Part shown: positions 1 through 6,190 of the stretch, piece after piece
How the letters are laid out: the number at the start of each line of letters is the position of its first letter
Numbering within the stretch: position 1 is the first letter of the stretch
NCBI GenBank assembly: GCA_916048145.1
Contig: CAJZGT010000031.1
Span: 1-11,573, forward strand
DNA length: 11,573 nt
Source: an uncultured Streptococcus sp.
Lineage (GTDB): Bacteria > Bacillota > Bacilli > Lactobacillales > Streptococcaceae
Reading direction: 5' to 3'
Position numbers and translations under genes: made by a program
Notes under the pieces: generated by a model
Database searches by the model: none
Seen by the model: only the letters and a program-made list of their open reading frames with translations
Told to the model about the DNA's origin: nothing

Positions 1-3000
1 ATAAAACAGTATTACATTTAGTATTGGTTGCAGGAATAGGAAATGGTGTCTTAGTTTCAGCTCATGCTTTAGAAAATAATCTCTTACTGAACTATAATAC
101 TGACTATGAATTAACCTCAGGAGAAAAATTACCTCTTCCTAAAGACATTTCAGGCTATACTTATATTGGATATATCAAAGAGGGAAACATAACTTCTGAA
201 TCTAAAGTAAGCAATCAAGAGAAATCAGTAGCTACTTCTAAAAATCAACAAAAGGTAGATTACAATGTTACACCAAATTTTGTAGAGAATCCATCAAAGG
301 TACAAACTATTCAGGAAGAAAAACCTGTTTCTTCAACTAAGCCGACAGAAGTTCAAGCAGCGTTGCCGGAAACAGTCGTAACAGATAAAGGTGAACCTGA
401 AGTTCAACCAGCTTTACCAGAAGCTGTAGTAACCAACAAAGGCACACCAGAAGTCCAACCTGAATTACCCGCAGCTGTTGTTACTGAAAAAGGCGAGCCT
501 GCAGTCCAGTCAGATTTACCAGAAGCAGTCGTTACTGACAAAGGCGAACCCGAAGTTCAACCTGCATTGCCAAAAGCAGTTGTAAGCGATAAAGACAAAC
601 CAGCAGTTCAACCTACGTTACCTGAATCAGTTGTAACCGATAAAGGCGAGTCTGCAATTCAGCCAGAGTTACCAGAAGCTTTAGTCACGGAAAAAGGTGA
701 AGCCGAAGTTCATCCTGCATTACCTGAAGCTGTTGTTACTGAAAAAGGTGATCCTGAAGTTCAACCAGCTTTACCAGAAGCTGTAGTAACCAACAAAGGC
801 ACACCAGAAGTCCAACCTGAATTACCCGCAGCTGTTGTTACTGAAAAAGGCGAGCCTGCAGTCCAGTCAGATTTACCAGAAGCAGTCGTTACTGACAAAG
901 GCGAACCCGAAGTTCAACCAGCGTTACCAGAAGCTTTCGTCACGGAAAAAGGTGAAGCCGAAGTTCAACCAGCATTACCAGAAGCTGTTGTTACTGAAAA
1001 AGGTGAGCCTGAAGTTCAACCAGCTTTACCAGAAGCAGTAGTAACCGACAAAGGCAAGCCTGCAATTCAGCCAGAGTTACCAGAAGCAGTAGTAAGTGAT
1101 AAAGGTGAACCTGAACAGGTAGCCCCACTTCAAGAATATACTGGGAAAATCGAGCCGCTGAAATCAGAAAGTACAAAACCTTCTGAAGAAACTAACAATA
1201 CAACAGAAACGAATAATGTTCAAAAAAATGCCAGTGCACTACTTAGAATGAATTTTGTTAAAGGTAATCAAGCGTTATCTGGAACTGGTTCAGCTACATT
1301 TATAGCACCTAATGTATTATTGACAGTAGCACACAATTTCATTAATAATTCTTCAGATAACAGCACGGGTGAATTTAGAGGAGAAAAGTCTAAAAATACA
1401 TATGAATGGGTAACACCTGATGGACAAAAAGGTTCATTTACTTCAGAGGATATTCATTTTTATAATCAAAAAGATTATCCAAAAGGATTTATCTATGATT
1501 TAGCAGTGATTAAATTACCACAATCTTTAGAAAGAAAACATGTAAATCTAGTAGAAAATTACTCGAAAGTAAATATTCATGACAAACTAAATGTCTATGG
1601 ATATCCAGGTGGGGAATATACGCACTTAAAAGATGCTACAGTTGAAATGGAACAAAAATATGCGAATAATACCTACGGTGTTCAATATCAAGGTGGAAAA
1701 CCTGGTATGAGTGGTGGAGGAATATTTAATACTAACGGTGAAGTCATTGGTGTACACCAAAATGGTGCTAAGAACCGTTCAGGAGGATTAATATTATCTC
1801 CAACACAATTAGACTGGATTAGAAGTATTATAAATGGTAAAGAAATTACTCCGACATATGATGCACTAGAACGTCATAAAGATGAGAAAAAAGACGATGT
1901 TAAAGAAGAAGACGTTAATAAGAAATTAGAGCTTAGAAATATATCTTCTGTAGAACTATATTCAAAAGAAGGTGATAAGTATCGTCATGTAACTTCATTA
2001 GATTCTGCACCAAATGACCCACAAAATTACTTCATGAAAGTTAAATCAGAGAATTTTAAAGATGTGATGCTACCAGTTACAAGCATTACTAATGATAATA
2101 AAGATAATAGAGCTGTTTATAAAATAGTAGCAAGTGCAAATAATCTGATACATCATGAAAATAATAATGTATTAGAAAATTATACTTACTATTTACCAAA
2201 AACTCAGCAAAGTGAAACTGGTGTCTATACATCATTTAAAAATTTAGTAGATGCAATGAATAACACTCCTAATGGCACATTCCGTTTAGGTGCAACTATG
2301 GATGCTCGTGAACTTGAACTTCCAGATGGTCAAGAAAGTTATGTGAAAAATGAATTTCATGGAACATTAATAGGGCAAAATAATAATAAGTATTACGCTA
2401 TATATAACCTGAAAAAACCACTGTTTAATGTGCTAAATAGCGCTACAGTAAAAGATCTTTCAATAAAAGATGCCAATATTTCAGCAAAAGAAGATGCTGC
2501 AACACTTGCAAAAGAAGCGAAAAATAGAACTGCAATTAGTAATGTTCATGCTGATGGAGCGATAGCTGGTGAACATGGAATAGGAGGATTAGTATCACAA
2601 GTTAATAATTCTACTATTTCTAACAGTAGCTATACAGGCAGAATAACTAATACATATAAAACAGTTGCTAGTTATCAAATCGGAGGTTTAGTAGGTAAAC
2701 TTTCTGGTTCGGGAGCATTAATAGACAAGTCGATTGCGTCTATTGATATGGCGACAAATGCCAATACTGGAGACCAAGTTGTTGGTGGGATAGCTGGAGC
2801 AGTAGATAAGAGTGCACTAATTAGAAATAGTTATGCTGAAGGGAATCTAAATAATGTGCAGCGTTTTGGTAAAGTTGGTGGAGTTGTAGGTAATCTTTGG
2901 GATAGAGATTCTTCAGAAGTAAGTAACTCGGGTAACCTTACAAACGTATTAAGCGACGTTAATGTAACGAATGGTAATGCTATTGCGGGTGATAATTTTA

Positions 3001-5768
3001 ATGGTATAAAAGTAAATGGCACATATAGCAACAAAAATAATAAAGTTGTGAACGTAGTAGCAGAAGATGATGAAATCTTAACTAAGGATTCTACTGTTCA
3101 AAGAGGAGAAGTATTAGAAGACGCACAGATTAGAGAGAAAAAAGCTGCTTTTGTATCTAAAAATACTATTAAAACAGAAGATTTTAATTTCTCTTCTAGA
3201 TATGTAACTGACTATAGAAATCTTGAAAATGCCGTTTCATCAAAAGAAAAAGTATATAAAAATATAGAAAAACTATTACCGTTTTATAATAGAGAAACAA
3301 TAGTTAAGTACGGAAATTTAGTAGAGTCAAGTAGTAATCTTTATAATAAAGAATTATTATCAGTTGTTCCAATGAAAGATAATGAAGTAATTAGTGATAT
3401 TAACAAATACAAATCAAGTATAAATAAATTATTACTATATTACGCAGACAATACATCAGAGAAACTTAATGTAAATTATCAAAGTGATTTTTCAAATGTA
3501 GCAGAGTATAGAATAGGCGATACAGAATTAATTTACACACCGAATACATTACTTCGCAATTATAATAATATTTTAGATGAAGTATTACCAGCATTAAATA
3601 GTGTAGAATATAAATCAAAGGAAATTAGAAAAGTATTAGATGTTTCAAATGATGTTAGTTTAACAGAACTATATTTAGAAGAACAATTCAATACTACAAA
3701 AGATAATTTGAGAGATAGTTTAACGAAACTACTTACTGCGGATGCTGCAATAGTGGAAAATAACAATAAGGTAATAGATAATTATGTAATTGAGAAAATA
3801 AAAAATAATAAAGAAGCCTTACTTCTAGGATTAACATACTTAGAGCGTTGGTACAATTTTAAATATGGTGAAACAAAAGCAAAAGATTTAGTTATGTATC
3901 ACTTGGATTTCTTCGGTAAATCAAATAGTTCGACGTTAGATAATGTTATCGAATTAGGTAAATCTGGATATAATAATTTACTAGCGAAAAATAATGTTAT
4001 AACTTATAACGTTTTATTAGCGAAAAATTATAAAACTAATAATTTATTTGATGCTTTGGAAAAATATAGAAAAGCTTTTGTACCAGATAAAACAAATAAT
4101 GAGTGGTTTAAAGAACAAACTAAAGCTTATATAGTAGAAGAAAAATCTACAATTAAAGAGGTAAGTGATAAGCAATCAATAGCTGGTAGTCCATATTCAA
4201 TTGGAGTATATGATAGATTAACTAGCCCATCTTGGAAATACCCAAGTATGGTCTTGCCGCTATTAACATTACCTGAAAAATCGGTGTTTATTATAGCGAA
4301 CATTTCGACTATAGGATTTGGAGCTTATGATAGATATAGAAGTAAAGAACATCCAGCAGGAACTAATTTAAATAACTATGTTGAGACAAAAGCAAAAGAA
4401 GCGGCAGCTAGATTTAGAGATCACTATGATTACTGGTATAAAATACTAGATGATAAAAATAAAGAAAAATTATATAGAAGTGTTCTAGTCTATGATGCAT
4501 TTAGATTTGGAAATGATGAAGATAATAGGTTACAAGAAGCTAATTTTGAAACTAATCATCCAGCGATAAAACATTTCTTCGGCCCAGCGGGAAATAATGT
4601 TGTCCATAATTCTAATGGAGCATACGCTACAGGGGATGCATTCTATTATATGGCGTATCGTATGCTTGATAAAGATGGTGCGGTAACTTATACACACGAA
4701 ATGACGCATAACTCAGATAGAGAAATTTATCTAGGAGGATATGGAAGAAGAAATGGACTTGGACCAGAGTTTTATGCTAAAGGATTGTTACAAGCTCCTG
4801 ATCATCCAAATGATCCTACTATTACGATTAACTCTATATTGAAATATGAAAAATCAGAAGATCTAACTAGACTTCAGGTGAAAGATCCTACAAAACGATT
4901 TAATAATGCAGAAGATTTACAAAAATATATGCATAATATGTTTGATGTAATTTATATGCTAGAATATCTAGAAGGTAATGCAGTTGTTAAATTAGATATT
5001 TCTAAGAAAAATGAGTTGTTGAGAAGAATAGAAAATAAATTTGAAACAGATCCAGACGGAAGTAGAGTTTATGCAACCAATGTTATTCGTTATTTAAATA
5101 CTAGTGAACTTAACAAATTAACCTCATTTAATAGTTTAATTGAAAATGATGTTATTACAAGAAGAGGATACGAAAATGGAAATGACAATACTTTTAAACG
5201 AAATGGATATTATACAATTAAACTATTCTCACCAATATATTCTGCTCTAAGTAATGATAAAGGAACTCCGGGTGATTTAATGGGTCGTCGTATGGCGTTT
5301 GAATTGTTAGCTGCAAAAGGATTTAAAGATGGAATGGTACCATATATTTCTAATCAATATGCGGAAGAAGCAAAAGCCAATGGTGATGTTATTACATCAT
5401 ATGGTAAAGTAATCGGTAATGTAACTGATGAGTTAGTACTTCAAAAAGTGTTTAATAATGAATATAAATCATGGGTTGATTTCAAAAAAGCAATGTATGA
5501 AGAACGAAAAGCTAAATTTAATAAATTAATGAGCATTAGCTTCGATAACCCAAATGGAAGTTGGTTCAGAAAAGATAGAGTGACAATAAAAAATATAGAA
5601 GATCTTCAAAGAATGATAACTACTGCTGTCAATGAAGATGCTGAGGATTATCTTGTGAATATATATCCAGAAAGAAGTAGAGTTCATAAACTTAAACAGG
5701 CAATCTTTAAAGCCTATCTTGATCAAACCGATGATTTTAGAAATTCAATTTTTGAGAATAAAAAATAG
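1..5768 (+). CDS. iga: IgA1 protease (M26 zinc metallopeptidase) with inserted trypsin-like domain, 5' partial
   Basis: This is a surface zinc endopeptidase. Family members from mitis-group streptococci cleave the proline-rich hinge of human IgA1. The reading frame is open to the window edge (codons from base 3; no in-frame stop), and the first visible residues are the last hydrophobic segment of the anchor module. The TTG at 24 is therefore not the start. By comparison with pneumococcal Iga as I remember it, roughly 130 residues (signal peptide, LPxTG, first membrane segment) lie upstream. Visible order: membrane segment and spacer (3-370), 17-aa repeats (375-1139), trypsin/V8-like domain (~1230-1836), charged linker, M26 N-terminal region with GLUG-like repeats (~2571-2910), and M26 catalytic region with HEMTH (4695-4709) and a Glu 20 residues after the second His. 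The C-terminus (AYLDQTDDFRNSIF) closely resembles pneumococcal Iga. Oddities are an extra protease domain, no visible G5 domain, and AT-rich, AGA-biased codons after the repeats. IgA1 specificity is inferred from resemblance. Confidence 0.93.
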   Translation, partial: KTVLHLVLVAGIGNGVLVSAHALENNLLLNYNTDYELTSGEKLPLPKDISGYTYIGYIKEGNITSESKVSNQEKSVATSKNQQKVDYNVTPNFVENPSKVQTIQEEKPVSSTKPTEVQAALPETVVTDKGEPEVQPALPEAVVTNKGTPEVQPELPAAVVTEKGEPAVQSDLPEAVVTDKGEPEVQPALPKAVVSDKDKPAVQPTLPESVVTDKGESAIQPELPEALVTEKGEAEVHPALPEAVVTEKGDPEVQPALPEAVVTNKGTPEVQPELPAAVVTEKGEPAVQSDLPEAVVTDKGEPEVQPALPEAFVTEKGEAEVQPALPEAVVTEKGEPEVQPALPEAVVTDKGKPAIQPELPEAVVSDKGEPEQVAPLQEYTGKIEPLKSESTKPSEETNNTTETNNVQKNASALLRMNFVKGNQALSGTGSATFIAPNVLLTVAHNFINNSSDNSTGEFRGEKSKNTYEWVTPDGQKGSFTSEDIHFYNQKDYPKGFIYDLAVIKLPQSLERKHVNLVENYSKVNIHDKLNVYGYPGGEYTHLKDATVEMEQKYANNTYGVQYQGGKPGMSGGGIFNTNGEVIGVHQNGAKNRSGGLILSPTQLDWIRSIINGKEITPTYDALERHKDEKKDDVKEEDVNKKLELRNISSVELYSKEGDKYRHVTSLDSAPNDPQNYFMKVKSENFKDVMLPVTSITNDNKDNRAVYKIVASANNLIHHENNNVLENYTYYLPKTQQSETGVYTSFKNLVDAMNNTPNGTFRLGATMDARELELPDGQESYVKNEFHGTLIGQNNNKYYAIYNLKKPLFNVLNSATVKDLSIKDANISAKEDAATLAKEAKNRTAISNVHADGAIAGEHGIGGLVSQVNNSTISNSSYTGRITNTYKTVASYQIGGLVGKLSGSGALIDKSIASIDMATNANTGDQVVGGIAGAVDKSALIRNSYAEGNLNNVQRFGKVGGVVGNLWDRDSSEVSNSGNLTNVLSDVNVTNGNAIAGDNFNGIKVNGTYSNKNNKVVNVVAEDDEILTKDSTVQRGEVLEDAQIREKKAAFVSKNTIKTEDFNFSSRYVTDYRNLENAVSSKEKVYKNIEKLLPFYNRETIVKYGNLVESSSNLYNKELLSVVPMKDNEVISDINKYKSSINKLLLYYADNTSEKLNVNYQSDFSNVAEYRIGDTELIYTPNTLLRNYNNILDEVLPALNSVEYKSKEIRKVLDVSNDVSLTELYLEEQFNTTKDNLRDSLTKLLTADAAIVENNNKVIDNYVIEKIKNNKEALLLGLTYLERWYNFKYGETKAKDLVMYHLDFFGKSNSSTLDNVIELGKSGYNNLLAKNNVITYNVLLAKNYKTNNLFDALEKYRKAFVPDKTNNEWFKEQTKAYIVEEKSTIKEVSDKQSIAGSPYSIGVYDRLTSPSWKYPSMVLPLLTLPEKSVFIIANISTIGFGAYDRYRSKEHPAGTNLNNYVETKAKEAAARFRDHYDYWYKILDDKNKEKLYRSVLVYDAFRFGNDEDNRLQEANFETNHPAIKHFFGPAGNNVVHNSNGAYATGDAFYYMAYRMLDKDGAVTYTHEMTHNSDREIYLGGYGRRNGLGPEFYAKGLLQAPDHPNDPTITINSILKYEKSEDLTRLQVKDPTKRFNNAEDLQKYMHNMFDVIYMLEYLEGNAVVKLDISKKNELLRRIENKFETDPDGSRVYATNVIRYLNTSELNKLTSFNSLIENDVITRRGYENGNDNTFKRNGYYTIKLFSPIYSALSNDKGTPGDLMGRRMAFELLAAKGFKDGMVPYISNQYAEEAKANGDVITSYGKVIGNVTDELVLQKVFNNEYKSWVDFKKAMYEERKAKFNKLMSISFDNPNGSWFRKDRVTIKNIEDLQRMITTAVNEDAEDYLVNIYPERSRVHKLKQAIFKAYLDQTDDFRNSIFENKK
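3..83 (+). other. Second transmembrane segment of the Iga N-terminal anchor
   Basis: The first visible residues form a hydrophobic stretch (KTVLHLVLVAGIGNGVLVSA) followed by the polar HALENN. It aligns by position and sequence with the second hydrophobic segment after LPxTG in pneumococcal Iga and with residues ~109-128 of the downstream ZmpB. In this family the LPxTG and two membrane segments lie at the N-terminus rather than the C-terminus. This region therefore marks the end of the anchor and shows that the gene starts upstream of the window. Confidence 0.75.
375..1139 (+). repeat. 15 tandem 51-bp (17-aa) Glu/Pro-rich repeats in iga
   Basis: There are fourteen full in-frame units on the consensus VVTEKGEPEVQPALPEA and a degenerate fifteenth ending LQEY at 1139. 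A half unit (EVQAALPET) precedes the first. Units vary mainly at D/E/N of position 4, E/T/K at position 7, and E/A at position 9. The composition is Pro- and Glu-rich with no cysteine, as expected for an extended stalk lifting the catalytic domains off the cell wall. The related unit is also found in pneumococcal Iga but, as I recall, with fewer copies and alongside a G5 domain that is absent here. Copy number is expected to vary between strains by slippage or unequal recombination. Confidence 0.95.
396..919 (+). repeat. 167-bp exact duplication within the iga repeat array
   Basis: Bases 396-562 and 753-919 are identical over 167 bp, read base by base. They are offset by 357 bp, which is exactly seven 51-bp units. 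The matching stretch contains the distinctive NKGTPEVQPELPAA and EPAVQSDLPEA units. Other units in the array have diverged, so this is a recent segmental duplication inside an older array. Confidence 0.93.
1230..1836 (+). other. Trypsin/V8-like serine protease domain inserted in Iga
   Basis: The domain lies directly after the repeats and before the M26 N-terminal region. The chymotrypsin-fold triad is readable: His in TVAHNF (codon 1332-1334), Asp in YDLAVIKL (1497-1499) and Ser in PGMSGGG (1710-1712). The oxyanion-loop Gly-x-Ser-Gly pattern and the following GEVIGVHQNG strand match the layout of staphylococcal V8-type glutamyl endopeptidases, where the His of the corresponding GIHWGG contributes to Glu recognition at P1. 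Here that His is codon 1755-1757. All catalytic residues are present, so it is probably active. I believe trypsin-like domains have been reported in some Gemella and streptococcal IgA1 proteases, but pneumococcal Iga as I recall it lacks one. The Glu preference is inference. Confidence 0.88.
2571..2910 (+). other. GLUG-like repeats of the M26 N-terminal region in Iga
   Basis: Four successive Gly-rich motifs are visible: GEHGIGGLVSQ, YQIGGLVGKLSG, QVVGGIAGAVDKS and GKVGGVVGNLWD. They are spaced by short strands such as ISNSSYTGRI and IRNSYAEGNL. This pattern is typical of the GLUG/beta-helical part of the peptidase M26 N-terminal domain, which in IgA1 proteases forms part of the substrate-gripping region. 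A diverged equivalent lies at about 8150-8500 in the downstream ZmpB (LAGIAGEIWKG, AAGLVAK, VGGFISSNW). Confidence 0.75.
4695..4769 (+). other. Iga zinc site: HEMTH plus distal Glu
   Basis: HEMTH is encoded at 4695-4709. The two histidines are zinc ligands and the Glu is the general base. The third ligand is the Glu in GPEFYAKG (codon 4767-4769), 20 residues after the second His, matching the M26 pattern. The context YTHEMT and IYLGGYGRRNGLGPEF is close to remembered pneumococcal Iga. All required residues are intact, so the metalloprotease is predicted active. Confidence 0.95.
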
Positions 5769-5800
5769 TATTTGCTATTAGGAAATAAAAAGTAAAGGTA

Positions 5801-5814
5801 GAGGATTACAATTG
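5801..5814 (+). promoter_or_regulatory. Ribosome binding site and TTG start of zmpB
   Basis: GAGG (5801-5804) sits 7 bases before a TTG at 5812. No ATG, GTG or other TTG lies in frame between this codon and the upstream in-frame stop (TAG at 5779-5781). The TTG also places the signal peptide (KKDRFSIRKIKG) four residues from the start, exactly as in ZmpB homologues. The start is therefore well fixed despite being a weak, uncommon initiation codon. Confidence 0.85.
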
Positions 5815-6190
5815 TCATTATTAAAAAAAGATAGATTTTCCATTCGGAAAATAAAGGGTATTGTTGGTTCGGTATTCTTGGGGAGTCTTTTATTTGCACC
5901 GTCAGTTGTTGGTGCATCGACTTATCATTACTTGGATTATAGTAATTTGACACAAACTGAACGTGATCAACTCAAACAAGGTAGACCTGACGAATCAAAA
6001 GAATCATATGCTTTGGTTTATGAGAAAGACGCACTACCAAATACTGGTCAATCACAATCTATTATGACTGTATTGGGTTTATTGACCATCGGTAGTCTTG
6101 TTGTAGTTATTACAAAAGATAAGAGAAATAAAAAAATAGCTACATTTTTGATTGTAGGGGCGACAGGTTTAGTTACACTATCAACTACTT
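5812..6190 (+). other. N-terminal export and anchor module of ZmpB
   Basis: The signal peptide carries the (F/Y)SIRKxxxG motif, which directs streptococcal and staphylococcal surface proteins to septal secretion. It is followed by SVFLGSLLF and a likely cleavage site near VVGAS. A short domain (YHYLDYSNLTQTERDQ) leads to LPNTG (6034-6048). Then come a hydrophobic segment (SIMTVLGLLTIGSLVVVI), a basic loop (TKDKRNKK) and a second hydrophobic segment (IATFLIVGATGLVTL). The early LPxTG with two membrane spans is the known unusual topology of M26 proteases. After sorting, the large C-terminal part would remain non-covalently associated or be released. Confidence 0.88.

Noticed and set aside
24..26. 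TTG at 24 as the true start of the first gene
   Set aside because: The frame stays open to base 3 and encodes a membrane segment that in homologues follows a signal peptide, LPxTG and another membrane segment. There is no ribosome binding site before it.
375..1139. CRISPR array
   Set aside because: The 51-bp units are contiguous and in frame, with no unrelated spacers between them, and translate to a conserved 17-aa peptide.
835..1176. Open frames in other frames over the iga repeats (835-1041 plus strand, 991-1176 minus strand)
   Set aside because: The 51-bp repeat unit lacks stops in several frames, so these are periodic by-products of the array.
5769..5787. Terminator or promoter between iga and zmpB
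   Set aside because: TATTT and AAATA can pair only as a 5-bp AT stem without a T-tract. A TTGAGA-like -35 near 5752 has no good -10 at proper spacing.
5723..5953. Minus-strand open frame across the iga-zmpB junction, possibly an antisense peptide
   Set aside because: It overlaps the end of iga and the signal peptide of zmpB, and its hydrophobic look is the reverse reading of that signal peptide. No supporting signals were seen.
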